Shown: positions 1 to 13,309 of the stretch, piece by piece
How the letters are laid out: each line of letters opens with the position of its first letter
Position numbering within the stretch: position 1 is the stretch's first letter
Origin: Garcia nutans
Taxonomy: Eukaryota > Streptophyta > Magnoliopsida > Malpighiales > Euphorbiaceae
Direction: 5' to 3'
DNA length: 64,000 nt
NCBI GenBank assembly: GCA_947685225.1
Contig: CANTUV010000004.1
Span: 16,833,001-16,897,000, forward strand
Translations under genes and position numbers: made by a program
The notes under the pieces: model-generated
Database searches by the model: none
Told to the model about the DNA's origin: nothing
Seen by the model: the letters and a program-made list of their open reading frames with translations, nothing else

Positions 1-1857
1 TAATATTATAAAATTCTTAAATATAACAACATTATCCATATTACACACAATAATTAAAAGAAAGAATCAATATATTAAAATCAAAGCAAGGTCCAAGAAA
101 ATCAAATAAATAGACACCCATCTGAAGATGGAAACATGTCCTTACATCACATGCCTAAATAGGACACCCACCGAAAGGTAGAAACATGCCCTTTACATAG
201 GTTCTAAAATAGAAAAACAATTTAAATTACATGATATTTAACTAATGAGGTACCCACCAAGTGGAAACATACCTCTTACAACATTTGGAAATCTAAATAA
301 ATTGATAAAAGTAAATAACCATTCATCATAAATAAATCATTCATCAAAGATATTAAGTATCAATAAAAAGTAAACATCCATCCATGATAAATTAAATGAA
401 CCAAGCATTGAACTTAAATAAATTAAAGCATATAAAATAAATCAAAGCATAATCAAATATAGAATTGAATAAGGCAAATAAAAAATCTAAGTTATAGCTA
501 CTATTTCCATTTAAGATCCTTTATTTCATGTGTTTAGGGTTTTGGATTTTCATGGGTTTAAGCTACTGTGACTTTTTAAAGAATTAAAATAGATTAAGGA
601 TTTTGTGTTTTAAAAGGTTGGTAAGACACTTTGATTAACAAATTAAGGTTTGAATGGTGAAATCATGAAACTAGGGTTTTGGACACTTTAAAATACTTTT
701 GATTTGTGGTTTTAAATGATGATTTCAAGCTTACTGTGTAAAATTAAAATATTTGTGTTTATATGATTTTTAAGGTTTTAAAGGATTAAAGTTTATAAAA
801 AATTAGGGTTTAAGGCTTTAAAGGGGTTAGGGTTTTACTATTTTAGGTTTGGAGTTGAGTTAGGGTTTAGTGTTTTAAAATTAGGGTTTTGGTGGATGCA
901 TGAAGCTTTTAGGGTTTGAAAATCAATTTGATGGTTTTATGAAGTTTTATGAAAATAAACAAACGATTTAAAGTTTTTAAGAGCAAAAAAGTAGTTTTTA
1001 AGGCTTTTGGAAAGAAACAGAATATAATTTAGGGGTTTTGATAATTAGGAAAGTAAATTAGGGTTTTGGATTTTGAAGAAGTAAAAATAACAATTTTATG
1101 GCTTTTGGAAAATAAACCAACGAAATAAGGTTTTCAACTTTAGAAAAACTAAATTAAAGTTCTGTGGTTTTTGATTTTGACAAACACAATTTCATAATTT
1201 TAGCTACTGTGAAAAATATAACAAAAGAATTTAATACATACCTCCTTTTGATAGTTCCTCCAAAAAAATAATTATTCTTGGATGAACCAAAAACAAAGGC
1301 AGTTGCTGCCTTTGATCATTTGTTAATGCTTTGCTTGTTGCTCTCAAAAAGTCAAATTGATTTGCTGCCTTTCCTTCACAGATTTGGTTTGCAACTCTCC
1401 CAATTTTCGTCCCTAATTCTCCTTCCTTTTTCCCTCTCTTTGCCTCCTTATTTATTGAAGTTTTTTCATGGTTTTTCCAAGTTGCTCACGACATACAATA
1501 TTTAATATGAAAAGGAAACTGAAACCTAATTGTATTAGGTTTCGAAAAATTTGCGTCGGAAAATTTCGTTAGCGAAAAAAAACTACTACAGAAAAATTGC
1601 GCTGGCAAAAAAAATTGGCTGCGCAGGAAAAAAATTGCAGGCAAAATGGCCTTCGGCCAATCCGACTCCTTTTTTTATTTTCATTTTATTTATTTATTTA
1701 TTTATTTATATTTTTTTATTATTTTGAAGCAAATATTACTGACTTAAAATAACAAAAATTATTTTTTGGACTAAAAAATATATTAGACAACACAAAATTT
1801 ATTTTGGACTAATTAAAATATATTGGACTGGACTGAGTTAAAAATTAAGGGTCTACA
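1..1857 (-). repeat. LTR of Tat/Ogre-like family, truncated by window edge
   Basis: This stretch is the reverse complement of 8534-10490, the first 85% of the LTR of element T. The minus-strand start TGTAGACCCTTAATTTTT lies at 1857, and the window begins where T's LTR has about 280 more bases. The two copies differ by scattered substitutions and small indels. It is either a solo LTR or the 5' LTR of an element running left out of the window; no polypurine tract is seen at its right side, which argues against a 3' LTR. The small reading frames in it are not genes. Confidence 0.85.
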
Positions 1858-1860
1858 ATA

Positions 1861-1957
1861 CTATTTTTGGTCCAGTCATACTCTTTATGGTATGGTCATA
1901 CTACTTTTGGTCCGGTCATACTCTTCCTGGTATGGTCATACTATTTCTGGTTTGGTC
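1861..1957. repeat. 20-bp tandem repeat, about 5 units (40-bp higher order)
   Basis: Two 40-bp units (1861-1900 and 1901-1940) and a partial third follow each other. Each is made of two 20-bp halves of the type CTATTTTTGGTCCAGTCATA. The remaining sequence to 2090 is slightly richer in G+C and contains short inverted GGTCC/GGACC words, but I recognise no gene or element in it. Confidence 0.75.
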
Positions 1958-2090
1958 TACTCTCCCCGATATGCTAAAAATATGAGAGTATCAATGGGAG
2001 TGAACCTTACTGTGTCTCGGTGACTCAATTTCGCGGTTGGACCATCTCTGGTCCGAGAGGGACATCCTTGTCCCGAGAGGACCAGCTCCT

Positions 2091-3607
2091 TGTCACACCC
2101 CAACTCTCCAAAACTAGGGTGGACTTATCTTACTGTAAATCTCAAATCACAACTTATATAATTCATATCTCTCACAATTATATGATCATTTATAATATTT
2201 ATTACATCATCTATGTCATAAAAGATATTCTACAAAAATTTAGACAATTTCCAAGCTAAAATCAAATTGAAAATACTAATATGTTGGCCCAACCTTCTAT
2301 ATGTAGAAGAATTTCAAATTAAAGAGTCTATGCTCTATTGAAGTCTACCAAGTTGATTTTCAAAAATATCTGAAAATAATAATAATAATAGGGTAAGTCT
2401 AACTACTCAGTAAATAGGTAAATACATAACAATGGAGAATAGATAAGGTTTAATAATACTTAATATATATTTAATCAATAATCAGCTGGATAATTAATTC
2501 TTGAGATCTTACACATAACTTTCAAACATTTCTCAATTCTTAGAAAAATCAGACATAATTCAAATCATGCATCTTTTATATACACTCAAATATAATTTCT
2601 ACTGATCTAACTTCAATCAAAGGGTGCATGATGACTTATCTCGCAAGTCCAAGGAGAAATAACTTTAATATACATGTGTAGAGCAATTACCTCGGCCAAG
2701 GGTAAATTATAATATATTTCATTTATATAAACACTTGTCATCAAGGTGTGATCTCACAGGATTATAATAAGAGTGTATACGAATTATTTATCCAGTACAG
2801 TATAATCAATCAGTCACATATATAAAAATTTAAATTACCATTATTTGTTCTCAATTTATAAGAAAATAGATATCATTCAAAAATAAATCATCATCTTGAA
2901 TTCTGTAAATTCTTTTCTATAATCATAAATATATATATATATAGTACTTTAGAAATACAATGTTACATATTTACCTACTCACCTGGGCCAAAAGCTAAAT
3001 TTGTATAATCAATTGGATCACCTCTATGATTTATTTTAGCTGTTGTATTCACTACTATATTGATATAAAAATAATTATTAATTAAAAATTTTTCTAAAAT
3101 TATTAACTATTGTGATATACATGACATAAGACATATATAAAAATAAATTCTAAATTCTAACTAAGTTTCGACAATAATATCCATAATTCGTCAAAAATGC
3201 TAAGTATTTAAAATATTTTAATCTCAAATTAATTTAATTCATTTGTTTTTATAATTTAATAATAATTTATTCATTTTAATTCTTCAAAAATATTAACTTA
3301 ATAATATAAATATTTTTACTAAATATATCCTTCAAATAGAATAATATTATTTACTTCAATTTTTCTTACTTCATAGTATTAAATTTTAATAATAAAAATA
3401 ATTATAAAAATATTAATAATATTGATACTAAAATTAATATTTGCTAATAATAATAAATTTAATAGATTTAATAATAAACTTAATAATAACAATATATAAT
3501 TACCATAATCATAACACATCTTAATATTTAACCACTACTTGATATTATGTTTTAATAATTACTATGGTTCAATAATAGTCAATATATATTAATATTCAAT
3601 TACATTA

Positions 3608-3641
<34 letters not shown>

Positions 3642-4947
3642 TGTAACTATTTAAGTAAATATTTTGTAAGCTTTAAATAATATATTAGAAATTTATTAAT
3701 ATTTATAAAATTTTAGTTATAATACTTTTACTACTACAACACTAATAATATTAATAATTTATTACTATTTGACACAATTTATATTTTTACAATTATTATA
3801 ATTTATTCTTAAGTAAAAATAATGATAACCTAATTATTATAATTATATCAATACTTATTATATATTTATAATTAAATTTTAAATCATATTTTGTTTATCG
3901 CCTAGTTTAATCATTTAATAATTAATTAACTCTTTTTATTTATAAATAATTTGATTAACTTATTTCAAATTTGTAAATAAAATTCTTATATAGTTAATAA
4001 TTTAATAGTAATACTTAATATAACTTAATTTAATAAACTATTTATTTATTATCTTTCAATTAATTTATTTATCTCATAATATTTTTATTTATAACTTTAT
4101 CTAAAATACCACAAATTTATAATTTATGAAATAAACTTAATTTAACTATAAATATATTCACTCTAAAGCTAATATACATAAATATACTATTTTTATTCTA
4201 ATTAATCAATTATTAAACAACTATATATAAATATATATATATATCTATATTAATAAATATTCTTAAATAAAATTGATATTATATTCAAATTTATTATTTA
4301 ACATCTAACTACTAATTTATAGTTTCATCAACTCAATATATATATATTATTTTATTTTAAATCTACTAATAATTCTTAGAATTTAAATACTTAATTTATT
4401 TTAATTATATTTAATATTAATATTTTTTATTATATTTTTACTTTCTACATTAGTTAATTATCTTTTACTTTAATTTTACCCTTAATAACTATAATTAATT
4501 AATCAATTAACATTATAATTCCTAATTTACTAATTTCACAAATTTTTTTACTAATTCCTTTTTAGTTTATCAATTTATAAATTTTACTTGTAATAATTCA
4601 GAATCTAGTTTTCTTTATTTATTTCTAATTTATCATAATTTTTTCATATAAATTAAAATTCTAATTTATTTATTAAATCATAATTTAATTAATTAAAAAT
4701 TATTTTATATTTTTATATAATTATATTTAATTTATTCTAATATACATAAATATAGAATTTCTTAAATACGTATCTATAATTCGCATATAATATATCAAAT
4801 TGAAGTTTAAGACGAGAGAATTTTAAAAATGCCTATTTCGCCGAAAAAAGTCGCCAAAAAATAATCAAAATTGACCTTCGAAAATGACACCAGAGTGATG
4901 TCTAGTCAACCAATCGGGCGGCGCATGCAGCGGTTTACGGTGGCTGA
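2091..4947. repeat. AT-rich LTR-like repeat X, copy 1, first part
   Basis: It starts TGTCACACCCCAACTC, like the other LTRs here when read from the antisense side. It aligns with 44300-46900 over most of its length; shared landmarks include AATAATCAGCTGGATAATTA at about 2480 and 44691. It is extremely AT rich, with runs of AAT/TTA and AT. The last 170 bp (about 4780-4947) match the reverse complement of 47430-47570. Element C is inserted at 4948 after GCTGA, and the repeat resumes at 43851. By analogy with element C the + strand would be the antisense of the LTR. The true far end is not found. No coding capacity. Confidence 0.65.
3608..3640. repeat. (AAT)n microsatellite
   Basis: A run of about ten AAT/TAA trinucleotides lies within the AT-rich X repeat. 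Similar shorter runs occur elsewhere in X. Confidence 0.8.
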
Positions 4948-7497
4948 TGTTACACCCCTATACCCCATATACGCACACTACATACAACCATATTTGTAAT
5001 ATACGTATACCGGATACAAAAGTGTCACAATTTATATTAAACAAACCAATCTTTCCTTTTTGCAATAATATAAGAAAACTTAAAACATTTAAATCTTATT
5101 ATAAAATAAAATAAATAAAATATTTATTTATTAAGTAGCAGAAATTGTATCGATAATATACATATATATACATCAAAATTAATATTTACAAAATATATAG
5201 AGTTTATACATGTTTGAAAGTTCGTCTATGATCTTGAAGTCCACTATCAACACTTCACAAGCCTAGACTCGACTCGGTCTAGCTGAACTCTCCGGTTCAA
5301 CCGGATCTACACTGTCACCTGCTCGATGAACCACAATCTCGCTAAGCCAATGGCTTAGTGGTACAAACCACAATAACATTATGCTTTAATGTAATGACAA
5401 TGTCATTCTTTCAAGCAATAAAAACAATATTCAAAAATTTCATATTTCATAACATTACATTTCATTATATTGTTCAATTGTTTCACCATTTATGATTCAC
5501 ATTGAAGCAAAGACAAGCATGTGCCCAAAAGAAACTAATATGCCATTCAACTTTCAGAGTTAATGTTTTGGTTCAATTATCACATTTATCATCATCCCAA
5601 CTAGGCTTCAAGGATTAGGCCCATCCAAGCTTCAAGGGGAGCGAAGCATGCTAAGCATCAACCCAACTTGGCTTCAAGGACCAAACCCAAGGACTAGACC
5701 CAACCAAGCTTCAAGGGGAGTTAAGCATGCTAAACTTCAACCCAACTTGGCTTCAAGGATCAAGCCCAACCCAGCTTCAAGGGATTGTTACTATTAGGCA
5801 TGCCACCAACAACAAAACTCTGAAAATTGACTAACATATTAGACACACAATTCTTTTATTATTTCATTATAAATTCCTTTCTCATTTTCTCATAATCATC
5901 TAGGCAACCATGCCTCAATTATTTCATTTGCATCATTATAGCCAACAACAATGACTTCACATCTCATCATTAGAGTATACATAACTAATTGCATTGGACA
6001 TACATTTTGATTGATCATCATATCTTTCACATTATGCAAATCATAACATTAATCAAATGTATCAACAATGTAAGAGATTACTTAACACATTTACAACCGA
6101 ATCTGTTGAGTCCCAAAGTAATGTAAATGTATGCAATCATGTAGGTTTGTACTTACCTCAAGAGCAACTCACACAACACCAAACTCCTCTTCCAAGAATC
6201 CTTCAACACTTGGATTAGGGCAACTCATATCTCTTCAAAACCTAATCCAAAAGGTGATGATACACACTCACATAGAGATACACATGAGATAATAAGGCTA
6301 AGAACCAACTAGGGCAAACTCTACACATGACATGCTCAACAACACGGGCGTGTCCCTGACCATGCCCTAAACTCACAACATAGAAGCTTTGACATGCTCA
6401 GTGACATGGGCGTGTCACTGGCTGTGTCAATCCTCTCTCAACACAGTAGCTATGACACATTCAGTGACATGGGCATGTCAATCCACCAACATCACAGTAG
6501 CTATGACACGCTCAGTGACATGGGCGTGTCACTGGCCGTGTCAATGCTACTACAACACAGAAGCTGTGACACGCTCAATGACATGGGTGTGTCACTAGTC
6601 GTGTCACCCATCCAGAAAACAGAACCATTGACATGCCCAAAGACTTGGCAGTGTTCATGTGCGTGTTAGGCCAAAAAATCTTGATTCCGACACCAACAAC
6701 ACCACATCCAACAAACCTCTTTCTTTCACCATCTTCCACTCCAAACAAACTTAACCAAACACATCAATAAACCATAATAACTTGCAAAAACACCAAAACA
6801 ACTCAATACATACATCAAACACAAATCACAACCATCACATACACAAAACACAACACTTACTCTTCCAACACCAAACTTAACCTTTCCTTCAAACCAATCC
6901 CAAAATCAACACCAATAAGATCAAACACTCTCAAATACACCACAATCAAACATACACATATCAACAACAACCAAACACCAAACTCAAAACACAAACTTAA
7001 AAGAAAACTAAGGAATCAAGTGATAAACTTACCAAAAGTGATGAAAACCCTTAGAATTCCAACTTGATCACTTGAAACACCCTTCAATCTTGAGTTTGAA
7101 TGAGCAAAATCTCTCTTTCCTCTCTTACTATGGTGATAGCCGGCCAAACAAAGAAAGAAGAAGAAGAAGATGAAGAAAGAAGAGTAAAGTCAACTTCTCT
7201 TAACCCCAAAACCTCTCTTTAAATCTCAACTAAGCAATTATAATAATACAATATATAAATATCCACTTCCACTAAACTCAATTTCCATTTTAATTAATTC
7301 AAATAAAATTAAATATTTCTTTTGACCAATTCATTAGTTGACTTGTATATGTTGTATATATCTCTATATATACAACATATACACACTCCTCTTTCCTTTC
7401 TTATCTTCCAACTTAAACATATATACACTTATAACATTTAATCCAAAAACAACAACAAATAGTCCAAAATTTCTAAGGTATAGTTTGGGATATTACA
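4948..7497 (-). repeat. 3' LTR of element C
   Basis: On the + strand it runs from TGTTACACCCC to GGGATATTACA. It pairs with 41260-43845; lengths are 2550 and 2586 bp and they differ at many sites and by a block of about 50 bp in the CTTCAAGG repeats. Inside are the inverted word GCTAAGCCAATGGCTTAGT (5341-5359), repeats of the type GGCTTCAAGGA (about 5600-5785) and a cluster of GACATGGGCGTGTC-type words (about 6330-6665). Open frames over that cluster arise from the repeats and are not genes. Confidence 0.9.
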
Positions 7498-7511
7498 ATT
7501 CTCCCCCTCTA
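7498..7511 (-). other. Polypurine tract of element C
   Basis: On the minus strand this is a purine run, TAGAGGGGGAGAAT, directly next to the 3' LTR. It is the expected second-strand primer of LTR elements. Confidence 0.85.
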
Positions 7512-7543
7512 TAAATAAATTTCATCCTCGAAATTACCTGATC

Positions 7544-8533
7544 TCAATTCTGAAAAAGCTGGGGATACTGGTCTCGCATCACTTGCTCACTCTCCCAAGT
7601 TGCCTCTTCTCTACCATGATTCTTCCAAAGAACCTTCACCAATGGCACTTTCTTATTTCTCAACTCTTTCACTCTTTGTGCCAAAATAGCCACAGGTTCT
7701 TCTTCAAAAGTCAGATCCGGACTCACCTCAATAGATTCCACTGACAAAACATGTGATGGATCTGATTTGTACCTCCGCAGCATAGAAACATGAAAGACAT
7801 TATGGATTTTATCCAACTCAGGCGGCAACGCAAGAAGATAAGCAACTGGTCCAACTCTGTCCAATATCTCATAAGGTCCAATAAAATGAGGACTCAACTT
7901 CCCTTTGCGGCCAAATCTCAAAATCTTCTTCCAAGGAGACACTTTCAGAAATACTTTATCTCCAATATGGAACTCCATATCTCTCCTCTTTAAATCTGAA
8001 TAGGATTTCTGTCGATCCGAAGCTGCTTTCAATCGATCCCGAATTATCTTCACTTTTTCTCCTGTTTCCTTAATCAAATTGGGACCAACCAATTTGCCTT
8101 CTCCAACTTCATCCCAACATAGAGGTATTCTGCATCTTCTACCATACAATGCCTCAAATGGTGCCATTCTAATGCTGGACTGATGACTATTTTTGTAAGC
8201 AAATTCCATCAGTGGCAAGAATTTGTCCCAACTTCTAGAGAAATCAATGACACAGCTTCTCAACATGTCCTCTATAATCTGTATCACTCTCTCTGACTGT
8301 CCATCAGTCTAAGGATGAAAAGCAGTGCTAAAGTGTAATCGAGAACCCAAAGCACCATGTAAACTCTTCCAAAACCTTGAAGTGAATCGGGGATCTCGAT
8401 CAGACACCAAAGAAATCGGGACTCCATGCAACTTCACAATCTCACCGATATACAGCTCAGCTAATTTCTCCAGAGAATAATCCATTCTAACTGGAAGAAA
8501 ATGAGCTGTCTTTGTCAACCGATCAACAATCAC
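7544..8533 (-). pseudogene. Element C pol, 3' part: integrase core end and chromodomain
   Basis: Minus-strand frames 8533-8309 and 8287-7544 encode the second half of a gypsy integrase. Visible are VDRLTKTAHFLPVRMDYS, the VSDRDPRFTSRFW block with a catalytic Asp, and the HP-TDGQSERVIQ block with the catalytic Glu. The C-terminal tail contains VKVLWKNHGREEATWE, typical of the divergent chromodomain in plant chromoviruses, and ends DQYPQLFQN. A TAG (8309-8311 on the + strand as CTA) interrupts the frame where element A has CAG. The upstream end at 8533 is cut by insertion of element T. Nonfunctional. Confidence 0.92.
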
Positions 8534-10770
8534 TGTAGACCCTTAATTTTTGACCCAATCCGGTCCAATATGTTTTATTTAGTCTAAAATGATTTTTGTT
8601 GTCTAATTGGTCCAAAATAATTTTTATTAAATAATTTTTGCTTTAGTATATAATTTTTATTAATAAAAAAATAGAAATAAACAAATAAAAGTCAAAAAAT
8701 AAAAATCAGAGTCGGAAAAATCGGCGAATAAAAAATCGTCGCCCGGGCCCGTGGGCATTTCGCACGCAGAATTTTTCTGCCTGCGAAATGGCTACGGGCC
8801 CGTTCCGTGCCCGCAGCCGTAGCCAACTGCGGCAGAATTTTTTTGCCAGCGCATTTTTCCTGCGGCAATTTTTTTCGGCAGCGTAATTTTTCTGACGCAA
8901 ATTTTTTGAAACCTAATTCAATTAGGTTTCGGTTTCTTTTTTTTTTATTAATATTACTTACCTTAACTAATTAGGAATAAATCACATCAAACCACTATAA
9001 ATAAGGACCAAAGACAATTAATTTGAGGAGGCTGAGAGGGACAAGAAAAAAGAAAATCCAAATTCATAAAGGAAAAGCTTGAATTCAATTGATTTTAAAG
9101 TAGCAGAAACACGATTTAAGGGATTCAAAAGGCAAAAAGGCTAGTCTTTTGAGCTTGTTCATCCAAGAAGCAATTTTGGTGCAACTTACAAAAGAAGGTA
9201 TGAAATTCTAATTTCTTTATTTTTTTTCACAATAGCTAAAACTAGGATTTTGTGTTTTTCAAAAGTTAAAATCTTAGAACTTTAATTTAGCTTTTCTAAA
9301 GCCAAAAAACCTTATTTCGTTGGTTTATCTTCCAAAAGGCTTAAAATTGTTATTTTTACTTCTTAAAAATCTTAAAACTCTAATTAAACATATTTTTCAA
9401 CAAAACTAAGATTTAAATTCTGTTTCTTTTAAAATTTTAAAGTAGGTTCTATTTCATTCAAAAAGCCTTAAAAAACATCTTTTCTACTTATAAAAACTTT
9501 AATTTGTTTATTTAAATTCATAAAACTTCATGAAATTATCAAATTGATTTCCAAATTCTTAAAAATCATGCATCACCATGACCCTAAATTCTAAAAATCC
9601 TAATTCAACTCCAAAACCTAAAATAATGAACCCTAACCCTTTTAAAACCTTAAACCCTAATTTTTATGAACCCTAATCCCTTTTAAAACATTAAAAACCA
9701 TAAAATATAAATAGGTTAAATTTACACAGTAGCTTAGAAACCCAATAACCGAAAATCATAAATCAAAGTATTTTAAAGTGTCTAAAACCCTAGTTTCATG
9801 ATTTCATCATTCAAACCTTAATTTGTTTAATCAAAGTGTCTTACCAAGCTTTTAAAACATAAAACTTCAATCTATTTTAATTCCATAAAAAAGTCACAGT
9901 AGCTTATACTCATGAAATTCCCAAAACCTTAACACATGAGATAAAGAAATCTAAATGGAAATAGTAGCTATAATTTGGACTTTTTATTTGCTTTATTCAA
10001 TTCTATATTTGATTATGCTTTGATTTATTTTATATGCCTTAATTTATTTAAGTTCAATACTTGGTTTATTTATTTACGTTCAATACTTGGTTTATTTTAT
10101 TTATCATGGCTGGATGTTTACTTTTTATTGATATTTAAATACCTTTGATGAATGATTTATTTATTATGAATGGTTATTTACTTTTATCAATTTATTTAGA
10201 CTTCCAAATGTTGTATGAGGTATGTTTCCAGTTGGTGGGTACCTCATTAGTTAAATATCATGTAATTTAATTTCCTTTTCTATTTTAGAACTAATGTAAA
10301 GGGCATGTTTCTACCTTTTGGTGGGTGTCCTATTTAGGTGTGTGATGTAAGGACATGTTTCCATTTTCGGATGGGTGTCCGTTTATTTGCTTTGTTTGGA
10401 CATTCCTTTGATTTTAATATAATGATGCTTTCTTTTAAATTATTGTGTGTAATATGGATAATATTGTTATATTTAAGAATTTTATAATATTAAGACCTGT
10501 AAAGGAGGCCGGTTCCAATGAACCGGGCGTTGTGAGGTGCTGGGCCATTTCTCACCTTCCCCACACGTACCCAACTTTTCAAACCCATTAAGGGGTTGGG
10601 GATTCCTTAGGAATCGAGTCATCCACCCCTTTCTTTTTTCCCGCCCCGTCCGGGTGGTGACTCCATTTTCTCCGGACTTAGGTTCGTGTTCTCTACGGCC
10701 CCGAGCCTAAACAGTGACGAAGTCGCAAGAAACATTCCACCAGGAGTGAGGGCGAAAATCCCCTCTCACA
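8534..10770 (+). repeat. 5' LTR of element T
   Basis: It starts TGTAGACCCTTAATTTTT and ends CCCCTCTCACA just before the primer site. An inverted copy lies at 1-1857 and a partial direct copy at 38276-38893. It holds a more G+C-rich segment (about 8700-8900) and many CCCTAA-like words (about 9580-9690). Confidence 0.9.
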
Positions 10771-10771
10771 G

Positions 10772-10789
10772 TGGCGACTCCACTGGAGA
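10772..10789 (+). other. Primer binding site of element T
   Basis: TGGCGACTCCACTGGAGA follows the LTR by one base. This TGGCGACTCC start is the form seen in Tat/Ogre-type elements; from memory it is usually assigned to a tRNA-Arg. I did not match it to a tRNA sequence. Confidence 0.75.
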
Positions 10790-11860
10790 TAAGAGAAATT
10801 GATTCCGTTGGTCTTTATATTATTCTATTCTTTCTTATAATGATATTTTCCATTGCATCATCTTATATTGCATCGTGTGCGTGAGTTAGGACGCCCGTGT
10901 TACCCGTGTTGTGTTATGTAAGAGATACCATACTTTCACTCAAGGTATGGAGATCGAGCATGGCATAACCACTCATAGCCTTGTACCATTTGGTATATAC
11001 TTGCTATGGGAACCTAAGCCTTTTTACCCAAAGACTAAAGCTCATGTAATTGGCCTAGTTACTTTCCTTAGGTTTTACCCCAAATGCATGTTGTTTGACT
11101 ATGGTTAGTTTATCTTAGTCTAAATCATGGCTTATTTGGTTTGTTCTTTTTCTAATATGACCTAAGTATATTGTAAGCTTAACATAAATTTTTCTTTAAA
11201 GTCCAAAAGACCAAAGCTATTTTCAAAATTTTTCAAGATGGTCTTTGGACATAAGGCTTTTTCTAAAAATAAATAAAAAATTCTTTGGCCCATGGCCCAA
11301 ATACTAAGCCCAAAATCAATTTTTCTAAAATCTTTTACAATGGGCTTAGAAACAAAACTATTTTCACCCAACCTTTTCTTACAAAGAGCTTGCAAAAATA
11401 TTTAGGTCAATTATAAAATACCAAAAATCAATTGTGGGCCTAGTTTACACTAAGAATAAATTAACCATGGGCTTGTTTTTGACATGAACCATTAGTTACT
11501 CTTTTCAAGTGAGAAATCTATTTGTAATAAACCTCTTAATTTCGTTTTAATCCAACATAGCATAAAAGCTACTATAGTTGGTTGAATGGATTAAAACCTA
11601 ATTAATGGAAATTATCATGGATTGATTTCCATTTTTGAAAATATAACTATTGGTTGAAACGTCCGAGAGAATTATTCAAAAGAAAGATACCCCATGTTGG
11701 TATTTTGTTAACCATATACCTAGGAAAAGAAACTCGCCATTCGTGTGTGGATGTTATAAGGTTGGAAGGAACGTCCTATTTATCCTTATTTGTTGATTGT
11801 TTGTGCATACATGCATACATGCATACATTTGCATCTCATATCATTGATCCTCTCTGGCTC
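10790..11860 (+). other. Element T untranslated leader
   Basis: About 1 kb lies between the primer site and the first recognisable Gag codons. It has only short frames with no known domain, and a CATGCATA-type repeat near 11808-11830. A similar CATGCATA word recurs at about 36182-36200. Confidence 0.6.
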
Positions 11861-13309
11861 ACAGCCCTGGATTACGATAGTTCTAAAGTTTACAACAATC
11901 TGACCTACGCCGAAGATGAAGTATCTAGCAACGACTCAATCACTTGCTCACCTAAAACAATAGAGCCCAAGCAAATTCAAAGGATGGTGGATGAGGCACT
12001 CAATGCCAAGATGGAAGAAATCAAAGAGGCCCTAGCTGAGACCATGAAGAACCAATTGACTGCAATCTTAGAAAACCATGCCGAGGCATCTGCTAGCACT
12101 AAGAAACCAAAGGACAAAGGGAAGACCAAAGTTAGTGAAGTGGTTTTTAATGATGAAAAGGTGATCATTGATGATGATGATGATTGGGCTCAATACTACC
12201 AAGATGTTCAAGAAAAGAAGAAAGAACCGAAGACTGTTGAGAAGGTAACTATTGAAAAGACCGAGACATCCGATGTTGAAAGGATGATTGCTGATTTAGA
12301 AAAGAAATTTGAGAAGAAGCTGAAAACCGAAGAGATGTCTGAGATCGACAAACTATTTAAACAAGATGAAGAGGTTCCATACAAGTTCAAGATGCCTTCC
12401 TTTGCTAAGTACAATGGCACCGGAAATCCCCATCTTCATGTGAAGCAGTATATCACTGCCATGCAATCTGCCTGAGCTACTAAGGCTCAAACCCTAAGGT
12501 ACTTTATGCTTTCATTCTGTTGTCCAAAATTGGTTCAATACCTTAGATGATGGAACACAAAAGAGTTTGGGATCTACTTTACAAAGCCTTCATCCAACAA
12601 TATGGATATAATGTTGAGTTGGAAGTTACCTTGATGGAAGTGGAGTCCATTAGGCAAAGGCCAAATGAGAATTTTGTGGACTATGTGAAAAGGTGGAGAA
12701 ACAAGACCGCTTTACTCAAGAAGAGGCCCGATGAATCTGATCAAATAAGGATGATTGTGAGAGGAGTGTTGCCTAGTCTTCGTGAGAGGATGTCTCATAC
12801 ACTCATCCGTGATTTCAAAGACCTTCTTCAAGCTGGTTTGCAAATTGAAGGAATGAGAAAGGGAACAACCAGCCTAACAATCAAAGCACACAAAAAGAAG
12901 TTGATGTTAATGTAACCGGTCAAGGGAATAAAAGACAATTCTCATATCTGGGGAAGCCTTTGTCTTGGGTCTTCGACAAGCTACAAAAGAAAGGGTTGTT
13001 ACAACCGTTAGCTCCTCGACCTTTACATAATCCATTGCCACCAAACTTTAATGCCGAGGCCTTCTGTCAATTTCATCAAATGCGAGGGCATGAAACAGAT
13101 AAATGTGCTCGTCTAAGGCATGAGATTCAAGATTTGATTGATAGTGGCAAGCTACCCTAGCCGGATAAGCCCAATACCAAGAACAACCCTTTGCCTAAAT
13201 TTGGAAGAGTGCCTCCACCAGCAACCTTCATGGTGGGAAAAGGATTGGAAGAAGATTTTGTTTTATCATCCTTTCAAGATGGAAATATTGAAGATGTGAA
13301 GGGAAAAGA
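11861..13309 (+). pseudogene. Element T gag, broken
   Basis: Three frames together give a Tat/Athila-type Gag. The first (open to 12475) has an acidic, lysine-rich coiled segment and the block PYKFKMPSFAKYNGTGNPH. The second (12547-12915) has the retrotransposon Gag core with AFIQQYGYN and NFVDYVKRWRNKTALL. The third (about 12960-13160, open beyond its stop to 13309) has FCQFHQMRGHETDKC followed by IQDLIDSGKL, a Cys/His motif seen in these Gags. Stops at 12473-12475 and 13158-13160 and a loss between the first and second blocks break it. The true start is unclear. Element A is inserted immediately after it. Confidence 0.85.

Noticed and set aside
6389..6669. Repeat-containing frames, also 42756-43103
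   Set aside because: They follow the GACATGGGCGTGTC tandem repeats of the LTR, in more than one frame; no start context or domain.
9580..9690. Interstitial telomere repeat (CCCTAA words; also 540-900)
   Set aside because: The words are scattered and irregular, not a perfect AAACCCT array, and lie within T's LTR, so they recur in each LTR copy.
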